DNA of 64,000 nucleotides from Clostridia bacterium (lineage in GTDB: Bacteria; Bacillota; Clostridia; Christensenellales; Aristaeellaceae). Every line of letters begins with the position of its first letter. Positions within the stretch are counted from its first letter, which is position 1. The notes beneath the pieces were generated by a model. The model ran no database searches. It was not told the DNA's origin and worked only from the letters and a program-made list of their open reading frames with translations. Position numbers and translations under genes: made by a program. The DNA lies in contig JAFZPV010000052.1 of the NCBI GenBank assembly GCA_017552535.1, forward strand, positions 1 through 64,000, written 5' to 3'. Shown piece after piece: positions 26,284-35,772 of this stretch.

Positions 26284-27543
26284 ATGAACTTTTTTACCCC
26301 GTTTGAAATGCCCACCGGAGCCAGCATACCGGAGCGCTCGGTGTGCATTACGGATTTCGGCGGCGTACCGGGCGGCAGGGAGAAAAACACCCTGGCCTTC
26401 CAAAGCGCCATCGCTCATCTGTCCGCCCTGGGCGGCGGGCGCCTGAACGTTCCGGAGGGCCTGTGGCTCACCGGCCCCATCCACCTTCAAAGCGGGGTGG
26501 AGCTGCACGTGGAAAAGGGTGCCGAGGTGCGCTTCACCGCCGACCGGGAGGATTATCTGCCGCCCGTGTTCACGATGTTCGAGGGCGTGCGCTGCTTCAC
26601 CTACAGCGCGCAGATCTACGCCCGATACTGCCACGACATCGCCGTGACGGGCGAAGGCCGCTTTAACGGCCAGGGCTTCTGCTGGTGGTACACGGCGGTC
26701 GACCGCGCCGGCGTGGAAGCGCTGTACAAGGCGGGCGAAGACGGTCTGCCCGTGGAACAGCGGGTGTACGCCTCCGATGCGCTTTGCCTGCGCCCGAACC
26801 TATTGCACTTTGTGGACTGCGAGAACGTCACCATCCAGGGAGCGGAGTTCACTTTCAGTCCTTTCTGGACGGTGCATCCCACCTGGTGCCGCAACCTGAT
26901 CGTGCGAGACGTCAGCGTATACAATCCCTGGGTGCACGCGCCCAACACCGACGGCTGCAACCTGGAGGGCTGTTCCCGGGCGCTCATCGACGGCATACAG
27001 GTGGATACCGGCGACGACGCCGTGTGCCTCAAATCCGGGCGCGACTTTGACGGCAGGCGCGTGAACATCCCCTGTGAAAACGTGGTCGTGCGCCGGGTGA
27101 AGGCAAAGCGCAGCCACGGCGGCGTGACCATCGGCTCGGAAATGAGCGGCGGCGTCAAAAACATCCTGGTGGAGGACTGCGAGTTTCAAAACAGCCTGAT
27201 CGGCCTGTGGATCAAAACCGCCCCGGAGCGCGGCGGCGCGGTGGAGAATATCGAATACCGCAACATCCGGGCGCTGAAGCTCAGGGAATACGCCCTGTGC
27301 ATCACCATGGGCTATTATGTGGACGGGAACCTGCCCGCGGACGCTCCGTTCATGCCCAGGATCAGGCACATCGGCATAGACGGACTTTCCTGCGAAAAGG
27401 CGGGTACGGGGCTGTATATCCACGGCATGCAGTCCAGTCCCATCGAGGACGTGCACATCGAAAACGCGGACGTATGCGGCGGCACGAACATGGACGTGCG
27501 GGACGTGAATGGCCTGTTCCTCAAAAACACGGTCTTCCGCTGA
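26284..27543 (+). CDS. GH28 polygalacturonase-family glycoside hydrolase
   Basis: GH28 enzymes hydrolyse alpha-1,4 links in galacturonan or rhamnogalacturonan by inversion. The 419-residue right-handed beta-helix shows all four family motifs: NTDG, DTGDDAVCLKSG with the catalytic Asp pair, SHGGVTIGS with the active-site His, and WIKT as the substrate-binding (RIK-like) segment. There is no signal peptide, suggesting an intracellular exo-acting enzyme on imported oligosaccharides. AGGAGG lies 9 nt before the ATG. It forms an operon with the preceding oxidoreductase, and with GH78 elsewhere in the window indicates pectin breakdown. Confidence 0.93.
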   Translation: MNFFTPFEMPTGASIPERSVCITDFGGVPGGREKNTLAFQSAIAHLSALGGGRLNVPEGLWLTGPIHLQSGVELHVEKGAEVRFTADREDYLPPVFTMFEGVRCFTYSAQIYARYCHDIAVTGEGRFNGQGFCWWYTAVDRAGVEALYKAGEDGLPVEQRVYASDALCLRPNLLHFVDCENVTIQGAEFTFSPFWTVHPTWCRNLIVRDVSVYNPWVHAPNTDGCNLEGCSRALIDGIQVDTGDDAVCLKSGRDFDGRRVNIPCENVVVRRVKAKRSHGGVTIGSEMSGGVKNILVEDCEFQNSLIGLWIKTAPERGGAVENIEYRNIRALKLREYALCITMGYYVDGNLPADAPFMPRIRHIGIDGLSCEKAGTGLYIHGMQSSPIEDVHIENADVCGGTNMDVRDVNGLFLKNTVFR

Positions 27544-27560
27544 GCAGGCCGAAAGAACAG

Positions 27561-27606
27561 AACCGCCCGCGGCACTTTCGGAAGGAAGACAGCCGCGGGC
27601 GGTTTT
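27561..27606. terminator. Bidirectional terminator between convergent genes
   Basis: A 13-bp stem (27561-27573 with 27592-27604) has T-runs in both directions. It serves GH28 (plus) and the Cys-motif secreted protein (minus). Confidence 0.88.
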
Positions 27607-27631
27607 GTATGCTTTTTTGGTCAGAAACGTG

Positions 27632-29227
27632 TCATTCCGCAATGAATTCGAAGGTGCCGGCGCTCACGCGGGTCACGTTGCCCTGACGGTCCTGGAACAG
27701 CGCCGCGGCAGAAATGGTGCCGCTCACGTTCTTCACGCTGAACACGCCTTCGGAGGAATAGGAATTGAGCATCCTCAGGCCGCCGTAGTTATACTGCTGG
27801 ATGAACTCGATCCTGAGGAACGTGAGGTTGGAGGGCAGGTTGGTGAGCTTCACCTCGTAGGTGCTGCCTTCGTAATGCACGTTCACGGTGGGGGAGCCAG
27901 CGTAGGCCGCGCTCATCACCTGCCCGGAGGTGATGGTCTTGGGCACCGAAACGTCTTCCGTGGGGGCAGGCGTCGGGTCGGAAGCGGGAGCGTCCGTGGG
28001 CTTGTCAATGCTATCGTCCGGCTGCACGGTGGGTGCCAGTGTGTTGCCTGCGTCCAGCACGGAGGTATCCATGGCGCATTCCGGCTCGGCGTCCAGCATG
28101 GTGCCTTCCTGGGTGTAGGTGGGCGAGGTGTAGCTCAGGCCGCCTTCGGCGTCCTCCAGGGTGATGTACCAGCCCCACAGGATGTCCTTTTCGGACAGGG
28201 TGCCTTCCGTCTCGCCTGCAAGAAGCTGCTTTCCAGAGGAGAAGACGCTCATGTCGCCTTTGGAGGCGGACAGCCTGAGGCCCAGGGTGCGGACGGAATA
28301 GCTCCAGGAAGCTTCCGTTACTACTGTTCCTTCCGCTGGGGCGAGGCCGCTGCTGAGCATGCTCAGGCGGGACGTGGGGCAGGCGTACAGCTTCATGGAG
28401 CCTTCCAGTTTGCTTCCGTCCAGGCGGCTTTTGGTCACCACCAGGCACTTGCGGCCGCTGGCCAGGGAGGTGAAGGTCACCTGCTCCATCTGGCTGTCGG
28501 CGGAGGCGATCAGGAGCTTTCCGTAGTTGCTTTTGAACACGATGTCCGCGCTGGCGGCGGAAGCAAGTTTGATGAACTCCAGGGAGGCTTCCGTTCCGTC
28601 CACGGTGAACAGGGCCTTGCCGCTGGTCACATAGACGCCGCAGTATTCTCCGGAGGAGGCGTTGGCGTAGATCTCAAGCTTAAGGTTGGTGGAGGCGTAT
28701 ACGCTGACAGCGGAATCGGAATACAGGGTGAGCGTCTTTTCGCTGCCCTGGCCCAAAGTTACGGTGTTCACCTTCACGTAGGCGCTCCCGTTTTCCAGTA
28801 CGTCGGTGCCTTCCTGTGAATACAGCGCGTCGTACACGGAATACAGCCGCGTATAGTTGTAGCTGCACTTGGAGCAGGTCATGCTCTTTTTGCCAAGCCG
28901 GTTGTTCTGCGCCGCAGTGATGGTGCGGGTGATGGCGCGGTCATGCTCCTCCCGGTCGAGGGCACCGCATTCAGAGCAGTAGCGGGCGTGGTGGCTGTCG
29001 GAATAGTAGGTCCACTCGCCGTAGGCATGGTCTTTCTTGGAAAGGACCTCCTGCTCGCTGGCGCCGCACAGCGTGCAGATGCGCACCTCGAGGCCTTCGC
29101 TGGTGCAGGTGGGCTCTGTGATCACGGAATACGCGCTCCACACGTGCTGGTGGCCTTCCTCGGCCAGCGCGCCCGAACACAGCAGCACTATGAGCAGGCA
29201 CAATACACATATCAGCAGCTTTTTCAT
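27632..29227 (-). CDS. Secreted protein with N-terminal Cys-pair motifs and Pro/Thr linker
   Basis: I cannot name a function. The 531-residue product starts with a signal peptide (MKKLLICVLCLLIVLLCSGA region, cleavage near ALAEE). Residues about 30-105 hold His/Cys motifs common in clostridial surface proteins (TCTSEGLEVRICTLCG, RYCSECG, CSKCSYN). These may bind metal or form disulfides. A Ser/Thr-rich beta-strand region follows, then a Pro-Thr-Asp linker (PTDAPASDPTPAPTE) and a small C-terminal beta-domain. It has no LPxTG. ATG 29227 has GGAGG 8 nt upstream. It is the last gene after the oxidoreductase, 17 nt away. Confidence 0.75.
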   Translation of the reverse strand: MKKLLICVLCLLIVLLCSGALAEEGHQHVWSAYSVITEPTCTSEGLEVRICTLCGASEQEVLSKKDHAYGEWTYYSDSHHARYCSECGALDREEHDRAITRTITAAQNNRLGKKSMTCSKCSYNYTRLYSVYDALYSQEGTDVLENGSAYVKVNTVTLGQGSEKTLTLYSDSAVSVYASTNLKLEIYANASSGEYCGVYVTSGKALFTVDGTEASLEFIKLASAASADIVFKSNYGKLLIASADSQMEQVTFTSLASGRKCLVVTKSRLDGSKLEGSMKLYACPTSRLSMLSSGLAPAEGTVVTEASWSYSVRTLGLRLSASKGDMSVFSSGKQLLAGETEGTLSEKDILWGWYITLEDAEGGLSYTSPTYTQEGTMLDAEPECAMDTSVLDAGNTLAPTVQPDDSIDKPTDAPASDPTPAPTEDVSVPKTITSGQVMSAAYAGSPTVNVHYEGSTYEVKLTNLPSNLTFLRIEFIQQYNYGGLRMLNSYSSEGVFSVKNVSGTISAAALFQDRQGNVTRVSAGTFEFIAE

Positions 29228-29244
29228 ATGGTTTACCTCCCGAT

Positions 29245-30273
29245 TCAAGGTCTGGGAAGCACCGCCCAGTTTCCGGTGCTCGAGGACTCATAAATCCCTT
29301 TTACCAGCGCCAGAGCGCCGAAAGCGCTGCGGCCGTCGATCTCAAAGCGGCGGCCGGACAGGATCGAGTCGTACACCTTCCCGATCTGTATCTTGTGGCT
29401 GGCGCCCCAGTAGCTCTTTTCGCCCAGCTCTTTGGCGTCTTCGCCCCTCGCCACCAGGCGCGGAACGCCGTCTTCCACCTTGAACAGCTTTTCGGCCCAG
29501 AGTTGGTATGCGGCGTTTTCAAACACCATCTCCAGCACGATGGGGGCGTCGGCGGCGTAATTGTTGGTGGCGTAGATCACGCCCGTGGCGCCGGATTCGT
29601 ATTCGAACACCGCGTGGGCGTTGTCTTCCACCTCGATGGCGTCCGCCAGCAGGTCGGTGGAGATGTGCCCCTTCACGCGGCGGATGGGCCCGCCCAGGTA
29701 GCTCAAGAGGTCCAGCGTGTGTATGCTCTGATTGATCAGGGCGCCGCCACCCTCGGTGTCCCAGCGGCCCCGCCAGGGGCTCTGGGTATAGTAGGGCGCC
29801 GTGCGGTGCCAGCAGATCATGGCGCGCGCGCCGATCAGTCTTCCGGTCTCGCCGCTGTCGATCAGGCGCTTCAGCTCCACGGTGGAGGCATTGTAGCGGT
29901 TCTGAAAGATCACGTTCAGCGTGCCTTTGGCGGTGTCGGAGACGCGTATCATTTCCAGCGCGTCGTTTATCTCCGATGCCATGGGCTTTTCGGTAAGCAC
30001 GTGCCTGCCCGCCTTCAGCGCGGCGATGGACATGGGCGCGTGGAGATAGTGGGGTGTGAGCACGTGCACGATGTCGATGTCATCGCGCCGCAGAAGCTCT
30101 TTCCAATCGCTGTACGCGTCCGCGCCCGTCGCTTCCTTCGCGGCGGAGAGTTTGTTGGGATCGATATCGCATACGGCGGCGATGCGCGCCTGGGGCATGT
30201 CCTTCAGTGCCGCCAGATGCACGCGGCTGATGCTGCCAAGTCCGATGATGCCTGCGTTCAGTGTGGTTTTCAT
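29245..30273 (-). CDS. Gfo/Idh/MocA-family oxidoreductase
   Basis: This is a 342-residue NAD(P)-binding sugar oxidoreductase, the third of this family in the window. It has GIIGLGSISRVHLAAL (Rossmann loop), VLTPHYLHAP, TEKPMAS with the conserved Lys, and the later NQSIHTLDLLSYLGG with the conserved His. AAAGGA lies before the ATG. It is downstream of the TrmH-type gene; once the apparent frameshift there is corrected, the two genes are 3 nt apart instead of overlapping by 194 nt. Confidence 0.92.
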   Translation of the reverse strand: MKTTLNAGIIGLGSISRVHLAALKDMPQARIAAVCDIDPNKLSAAKEATGADAYSDWKELLRRDDIDIVHVLTPHYLHAPMSIAALKAGRHVLTEKPMASEINDALEMIRVSDTAKGTLNVIFQNRYNASTVELKRLIDSGETGRLIGARAMICWHRTAPYYTQSPWRGRWDTEGGGALINQSIHTLDLLSYLGGPIRRVKGHISTDLLADAIEVEDNAHAVFEYESGATGVIYATNNYAADAPIVLEMVFENAAYQLWAEKLFKVEDGVPRLVARGEDAKELGEKSYWGASHKIQIGKVYDSILSGRRFEIDGRSAFGALALVKGIYESSSTGNWAVLPRP

Positions 30274-31006
30274 TGTTTATTCCTTTGCCTGCTCGAAATA
30301 TATACATGCCGACGGACGCTGCCACCGACAGGTTGAGGGAATCGATCTCGCTGCTCTGCGGGATGATCACGCTCTGCCCGATGCTGGCAAATGAGGCGTC
30401 CAGGCCCTTGGCTTCGTTGCCGAAGATCAGGCTGTGGGCCCTGGGTGCCTGTCCGGCTGCCTGGTCTACGTCCACCGCGCCGTCCAGCATGAAGGGGTAC
30501 AGGGGCCGGGAGGGGAACTCCGCCCGGTAATCCTCAAAGCGGTCGTACACCTTCAGGCGCAGGCGGAAGAACGCACCCATGGACGCGCGCAGCACGTGGG
30601 GATCGAAGGCGTCCACGGCGGGCCGGATCACGGCCACGTCCCGGTAGCCGAAGGCCATGGCGGAGCGTACCACGGTGCCGAGGTTGCCGCCGTCGGATAC
30701 CTGACACAGCACCGCGTGGGGCGATGAAGCGTCCAGCCGGCAGTCGTACTTTTTGAACGCGAGGGCGGCGAAGCAGTTTTCCTTGCCGCTCTCCCGCCTG
30801 AGCACCTTGTCGGCGGTCTCCTCCCGCACGCCGGCTTCGCGGCACAGCTCCCTGAGCTTTTCCGCGCCCGGGGCGCCTTCGGCCTGAGAACTCAGCAGCA
30901 GACGGAAAGCCGTTTCGGGCCGGACCTCCATCAGGGAAAGGCTGGGGTATATTCCCAGACAGTAGCTGTAATCCAGGCTCCGGGAATAGGGCTCCAGTCT
31001 CGGCAT
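30080..31006 (-). CDS. TrmH/SpoU-family RNA 2'-O-methyltransferase, 3' end apparently frameshifted
   Basis: This enzyme would methylate the 2'-OH of a tRNA or rRNA nucleotide using SAM. After an N-terminal substrate-binding region come the SPOUT knot motifs: SDGGNLGTVVRSAMAFG, LIFGNEAKGLD, and VIIPQSSEIDSLNLSVAASVGMYIF. As written, the frame then runs 194 nt into the next gene as an Arg/His-rich tail. Removing one T from the TTT at 30296-30298 (minus strand) instead gives an ending FEQAKE and a stop at 30277-30279, 3 nt before the next start. That is the ending I believe, so residues after about 239 are probably spurious. Confidence 0.85.
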   Translation of the reverse strand: MPRLEPYSRSLDYSYCLGIYPSLSLMEVRPETAFRLLLSSQAEGAPGAEKLRELCREAGVREETADKVLRRESGKENCFAALAFKKYDCRLDASSPHAVLCQVSDGGNLGTVVRSAMAFGYRDVAVIRPAVDAFDPHVLRASMGAFFRLRLKVYDRFEDYRAEFPSRPLYPFMLDGAVDVDQAAGQAPRAHSLIFGNEAKGLDASFASIGQSVIIPQSSEIDSLNLSVAASVGMYIFRAGKGINNENHTERRHHRTWQHQPRASGGTEGHAPGAHRRRMRYRSQQTLRREGSDGRGRVQRLERASAAR

Positions 31007-31035
31007 GAGGTACCTCCGTAAACTTCTTTGATAAT

Positions 31036-31064
31036 ATTATACAACCGGAAGGGCTGTTTTTCAA
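31036..31064 (-). promoter_or_regulatory. Promoter of the TrmH-type gene
   Basis: On the minus strand TTGAAA (31059-31064) and TATAAT (31036-31041) are spaced by 17 nt, about 30 nt before the ATG at 31006. Confidence 0.8.
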
Positions 31065-31078
31065 TCGATGCGGGGATT

Positions 31079-32197
31079 TTAATGGAACACCTGGCGGAAA
31101 CGGTCGCAGTAATACCGTACGAGATCCCACTCGGCGTCCGGCGCGATGCGGTGATCGGGGCAGGGGATGTACCCGCCCAGGTCGATCAGGGGCTTCAGCC
31201 GCTCGATCTCCTGATCCACGGCTTCACGGCTCTGGGCAAACACCCGCTTGTCCATGCCGCCCACGCCGCGCAGGGCGCGCCCGTAGGTCTCGCGCCAGGG
31301 CGCCACGCAGGCGTGCCAGGTGCCCACCTCGATGGGGAACATGGTGTTCACGCCGTTTTCCAGCCAGACGGGAACAAGTTCGTCAATTTTTCCGTCACAG
31401 TCTACAGAGACGATGTCGATGCCGTGCCCGGCGCACAGGCCTGTGATGCGCTTGTACCAGGGACCCACGAGCCGGCTGAACTGCGCGGGGCGGATCAGGG
31501 GACCGGTCTTAAAGCAGATGTCTTCCCAGAAGTGGCCGTAATCGAAGGGAATGCCCAGGTTCAGCGCGGCCTCGGTGCAGTCATAGCACAGCTGGCCGAC
31601 GGTATCGATGATCTCCTCGTACAGCTCCTCGTCGTCGGCGATCAGGTAGGAGAGCTCCTCGATGCCCAGCATGGAGCGGATGTTGCCGTACAGGCTGCCC
31701 AGGTGCAGATAAATCGGGACCTCCAGCTTTTCAAGCTCCCTGTACCGGGCGCGGAACGCGTCTTCCTTTACCCGGTCCGGGCGGAAGCGCAGCCGGGGCA
31801 GGTACATTTCCTCCCAGGCTTCCCGGCCCGTAAGGGAGGTGCCCACGTGGGCGGGGATGGACACCACGCCCGGTTTGACCTTCACGATCAGGCCGTTGGA
31901 CTGGCGCCGAATCTCGGAGCCGTCCGGCTTCGTCTCCAGCACCTCAGGCGTAAAGGACGGGCTGATGAAGCTGTCCGGGATGATGCCGCAGTTCCAGTTG
32001 AAGTCGAAGCCCAGCTTGCGCATGATGGCGTAGTCCCTGTCGTTGCCGTCCGCCCAGCCTTCAGCTTCCTCCCGGGTCAGATGGCCTTCCTGCGCCCATT
32101 TGTCCAGGGTCTCGTTCCAGTAGCCGAAGCAGACCAGGGGCATATGGTCGTAGTTTTCGTAGTGCATGATGGCGCGCATGCGCTCACGGTCGTTCAT
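31079..32197 (-). CDS. Uroporphyrinogen decarboxylase (URO-D)-fold protein
   Basis: This 372-residue protein has the URO-D/methyltransferase barrel shape (start RERMRAIMHYENYDHMPLVCFGY, later GHGIDIVSVDCDGKIDELVP and the end NGVNTMFPIEVG). Proteins of this family that lack a haem pathway around them are often cobalamin- or corrinoid-dependent methyltransferase relatives or have unknown roles in sugar-degrading loci. I see no corrinoid-binding protein nearby. It has its own promoter at 32231-32259 and is divergent from the NlpC/P60 gene; no transcriptional link with TrmH is needed. Confidence 0.85.
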   Translation of the reverse strand: MNDRERMRAIMHYENYDHMPLVCFGYWNETLDKWAQEGHLTREEAEGWADGNDRDYAIMRKLGFDFNWNCGIIPDSFISPSFTPEVLETKPDGSEIRRQSNGLIVKVKPGVVSIPAHVGTSLTGREAWEEMYLPRLRFRPDRVKEDAFRARYRELEKLEVPIYLHLGSLYGNIRSMLGIEELSYLIADDEELYEEIIDTVGQLCYDCTEAALNLGIPFDYGHFWEDICFKTGPLIRPAQFSRLVGPWYKRITGLCAGHGIDIVSVDCDGKIDELVPVWLENGVNTMFPIEVGTWHACVAPWRETYGRALRGVGGMDKRVFAQSREAVDQEIERLKPLIDLGGYIPCPDHRIAPDAEWDLVRYYCDRFRQVFH

Positions 32198-32230
32198 CGT
32201 GTCACCTCACAGGCATAACTTTCCTATATT

Positions 32231-32259
32231 ATTGTACAGGCGGAGCGAAAAGAAAGCAA
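32231..32259 (-). promoter_or_regulatory. Promoter of the URO-D-fold gene
   Basis: On the minus strand TTGCTT (32254-32259) and TACAAT (32231-32236) are spaced by 17 nt. Confidence 0.7.
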
Positions 32260-32312
32260 GCCCGTTTATTAACAATTTACCGCATGAACATATCTATTTT
32301 ATGTACGGGATA

Positions 32313-32341
32313 TTGCAAAATATGGAAGCGTGTTGTATAAT
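32313..32341 (+). promoter_or_regulatory. Promoter of the NlpC/P60 gene
   Basis: TTGCAA (32313-32318) and TATAAT (32336-32341) are spaced by 17 nt. The leader of about 60 nt is AT-rich. The remaining part of the divergent gap (32260-32312) shows nothing recognisable. Confidence 0.85.
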
Positions 32342-32406
32342 GAGAGAGAATATCCGTAACTATGGGTAAATATATGGCAATATATGCTTATCATAGGAGC
32401 AAATCA

Positions 32407-35400
32407 ATGGAAACAAACAGCCTGAGACGCAAGCTCACAGCGTGGTCGCTGATCCTGGCAATATGTGTTTTGATGATATTCCCGGCCGCCCTGGCGGAAA
32501 GCTATGAAGCGGAGGTGACGGCTTCCACCATGGTGGTGAGGAGCGGCCCGTCCACCTCCTATGAAGTAGTGGCGCGCCTGTCCAAGGGGACGAAGGTGAC
32601 CGTGCAGTCCGTTTCGGACGGCATCGCTTACATCAGCTTCAGCGGCAAAACGGGCTACGCCCTGGCCAGCGACATGAAGAAGGTACAGAGCGGCTCTTCC
32701 TCCGTATCCGGCCTTGCTACCGTCACAGCGGCTACCGCCAAGGTGTACAAATCGGCCAGCACCTCCTCCCAGGTGCTGTGCACCATCAAAAAAGGGGAGA
32801 CCTTCGAGGTGCTCTCCACCGACGGCACATGGGCGAAGCTCAAAAACGGCACGTACGTGGGCTACTGCAAGATGAGCAACCTCAATATCCGCGCGGGCGT
32901 AACGCCCACCCCGGCTGCGGGATCGGCGACGCCCACCCCTGCTCCTACGCCCACCCCCAAGCCCACCGTGCAGCCCACGCCTACCGGCCTTGCCACGGTA
33001 AAGGAAAACAAGACCAAGATCTTCGTGTCCGCCAATACCGATTCCAGGGTGATGTGCACCGTGAGCAAGGGCAGCACCTTTACGATCCTGGAGCTTACGG
33101 ACAAGTGGGCCAAGCTCGAGAACGGACAGTACGTGGGCTACGTGCAGCGCACGAAGGTCAACATTACGCCCGGCGTCACGGCCACGCCGGCGGCAAATTC
33201 CACTCCCAAACCTACCTCGAATGCACCCGGCGCGGGGGCGCCCATCGGTACGGGCAGGGTGGACGTGAATCTTGTATACATCTATCAGGAGCCGGACGCT
33301 TCCTCCCCGAAGCTCTATCCCCTGTACAAAAACACGAAGGTCAACGTGTATTCCAGTATGAACGGCTGGACGCGCGTGGAGTACAACGGCATCGCGGGCT
33401 ACGTGAAGAGCGACGGGCTTTCGCTTACGCTTGGAGACGTTTCTGCCGACGCCCCGTCGCTCACGCCCACGCCCACGCCGAAGCCTACGGCTGCGCCCAC
33501 GGCTACCCCGAGGCCTACCGTAAACACAGGCTCCGCCATCGGCACGGGCAAGATCAGCGTGAACCTCACGTATATGCGCGCCGAACCCGACGCTTCTTCG
33601 GCCAGGCTTTGCCCGCTCTACAAGGGCACAAAGCTGACCGTGTTCTCGTCTAACGGCGGCTGGACGCTGGCGCAGTACGCGGACTACACGGGCTACGTGG
33701 TCACGGACGCGATGAAGATCACCCTGGGCCAGACCTCCTCCGGCGGCCCCACGCCTACGCCCACGATCCCCGTGATCAGTGAAAACACGTCCATACCTGC
33801 CTTTGCCAACTGCTCCGCACCGATATACGAAAAGGCTTCGACTTCGGCCAAAAAGCTCAAGACCGTATCCATCGGATCGGACGTAACCATCCTGGGCACT
33901 TCGGGCGAATGGACGCTGGCCAAAAACGGGAATACCAAGGGCTATATGCTTATGGCTGCCCTCACGAAGGTGTCTGACGCGGTGATGACGCCCAACATGA
34001 ACGCCACCGCCAAAGTGTCGGCCTCCAAAGCCACATTCTATAAGTACATGTCCTCCTCCACTCAGAACATGGGGTCCTTAAAGCAGGGAACGGAGGTCAC
34101 CGTACTGGCCACGGACGGCACGTGGGCGCTGGTGAAGTATAAGACCAACCAGGGCTACTGCACCGTATCTTCCTTAACGGAGATCGCCAATCCCACCATC
34201 AATCCGGGCGAGAACACCGACGGCCTGGTGACGTCGGCGACGAATGTGTACCAGTATGCCACCACGTCTTCGTCCAAACTTACAAACCTCAAAGCCGACA
34301 CGCGCCTTACGATCCTGGGCCGCGCAGGCGCCTGGGCGCTGATCGAATACAGCGGCAGGCAGGGTTACGTGCAGACGGACTGCATCCAGAACCTTTCCGC
34401 CGTGACCCTGAAGGCCGACGAAGCCTACACGGCCACCGTCACCCAGGCGGGCACCGTCAAAAAATACATGTACTCCGGCAGCGGCAGCGCGGGCTCCGTT
34501 TCCAAGGGGCTCAAGGTGAACGTGCTGGCGCACACCACCAGCTGGGCGCTCATCGAAAAGAGCGGCAACACCGGTTACTACCCGGTCTCCAACCTGCAGA
34601 TCCAGCTGGACGAATTCGGTTCGCCCACGGTGAAAACGCTGGAAGCCACGGTGATCCGCTCTGCCTCCGTTTACTCCACGGCGCTGGAATCCGCCTCGAA
34701 GATCGGCACCATCGGCCCCGGCGAGAACATCACCATCACCGCCTATACCTCTAAATGGGCCCGCATCAACTACGGCTCCAGGATGGGCTACGTGCTCAGG
34801 AGTTATGTATCCAATGCAAGCATGACCGCTATCCAGAGCGGCTCGTCTTCCTCGTCCGAGGTGCTGAGGCTTCAGAAAGCGCTGGAAGATCTGGGCTATT
34901 TCGACGGCATCCCCGCCGGCAACTACGGTTCTCTCACCACCAGCGCGGTATCCCGCTTCCAGACCCAGCTGGGAATCAACGCCACCGGCGCGGCGGATGT
35001 CGCCACGCTGCGGGTGCTGTACGGCGGATATGCGCCCTCTTCCGGCATCAAGAGCGCTTCTCTCCAGAGAAACGACACGGGCACCAACGTGACCCGGCTC
35101 CAGACCCGCCTGACCTATAAGGGCTACCTGAGCGCCGGCATCGACGGCGAATACGGCGCGCTCACCGAGTCGGCGGTCAAGTTGTACCAGAAGACCGCGG
35201 GCCTCACGGAAACCGGCAAGGCGGACAGCGCCACGCTTTCAAGCCTGTTCTCAAGCGCCGCGCCCAAGAACAAGACCAGCCCCATCACCGGCGCGACCTC
35301 CGGCAACAGCAGCGGCAACGCCAGCACGGGCAACTATTCCACCAACGCCGCCGACGATCCGTCTCCCGGCACCGGCTCCGCCTCCATCGAGACCGTGGTG

Positions 35401-35760
35401 TCCAACGCCCTGGCGCAGCTGGGCAAGCCCTACATCTACGGCACCTCCGGCCCCAACAGCTACGACTGCTCCGGCCTCACCTGCTATGCATACCGGAAGA
35501 TCGGCGTCTCGCTGGGCCGCAGCGCCTACGCCCAGGGCTACGGCAAGGGCACCAAGATCGAAACCGTGGGCGAGCTCAAGCGCGGCGACATCGTGTGCAT
35601 GAACACCATCACCGATTCCGACCTGTGCGACCACGTGGGCATATACCTGGGCGGGGGCAAATTCGTGCACGCGTCCTCCGCAGCGGGCAAGGTGATCATA
35701 TCCTCCATAACCAAGGGCTATTATAACCGGGTGTTCTCCTGGGGCAGGCGAATACTCTGA
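32407..35760 (+). CDS. Secreted cell-wall hydrolase: ten SH3-like repeats, two peptidoglycan-binding domains, NlpC/P60
   Basis: This is probably a peptidoglycan endopeptidase that cuts stem peptides during growth or separation. The 1117 residues contain: a signal peptide to about residue 32 (ends FPAALAES), ten bacterial SH3-like repeats of about 60 residues each separated in places by Pro/Thr linkers (PTPAPTPTPKPT), two PG_binding_1 repeats (LQKALEDLGYFDG; LQTRLTYKGYLSA), and a C-terminal NlpC/P60 domain. The catalytic residues are Cys in YDCSGL (about 1021), His in CDHVGIYLG (about 1075) and a third polar His in FVHAS. ATG 32407 has AGGAG 7 nt upstream; in-frame ATGs upstream lack a site and a signal peptide. 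Confidence 0.9.
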   Translation: METNSLRRKLTAWSLILAICVLMIFPAALAESYEAEVTASTMVVRSGPSTSYEVVARLSKGTKVTVQSVSDGIAYISFSGKTGYALASDMKKVQSGSSSVSGLATVTAATAKVYKSASTSSQVLCTIKKGETFEVLSTDGTWAKLKNGTYVGYCKMSNLNIRAGVTPTPAAGSATPTPAPTPTPKPTVQPTPTGLATVKENKTKIFVSANTDSRVMCTVSKGSTFTILELTDKWAKLENGQYVGYVQRTKVNITPGVTATPAANSTPKPTSNAPGAGAPIGTGRVDVNLVYIYQEPDASSPKLYPLYKNTKVNVYSSMNGWTRVEYNGIAGYVKSDGLSLTLGDVSADAPSLTPTPTPKPTAAPTATPRPTVNTGSAIGTGKISVNLTYMRAEPDASSARLCPLYKGTKLTVFSSNGGWTLAQYADYTGYVVTDAMKITLGQTSSGGPTPTPTIPVISENTSIPAFANCSAPIYEKASTSAKKLKTVSIGSDVTILGTSGEWTLAKNGNTKGYMLMAALTKVSDAVMTPNMNATAKVSASKATFYKYMSSSTQNMGSLKQGTEVTVLATDGTWALVKYKTNQGYCTVSSLTEIANPTINPGENTDGLVTSATNVYQYATTSSSKLTNLKADTRLTILGRAGAWALIEYSGRQGYVQTDCIQNLSAVTLKADEAYTATVTQAGTVKKYMYSGSGSAGSVSKGLKVNVLAHTTSWALIEKSGNTGYYPVSNLQIQLDEFGSPTVKTLEATVIRSASVYSTALESASKIGTIGPGENITITAYTSKWARINYGSRMGYVLRSYVSNASMTAIQSGSSSSSEVLRLQKALEDLGYFDGIPAGNYGSLTTSAVSRFQTQLGINATGAADVATLRVLYGGYAPSSGIKSASLQRNDTGTNVTRLQTRLTYKGYLSAGIDGEYGALTESAVKLYQKTAGLTETGKADSATLSSLFSSAAPKNKTSPITGATSGNSSGNASTGNYSTNAADDPSPGTGSASIETVVSNALAQLGKPYIYGTSGPNSYDCSGLTCYAYRKIGVSLGRSAYAQGYGKGTKIETVGELKRGDIVCMNTITDSDLCDHVGIYLGGGKFVHASSAAGKVIISSITKGYYNRVFSWGRRIL

Positions 35761-35772
35761 CAGGAATAAAGC

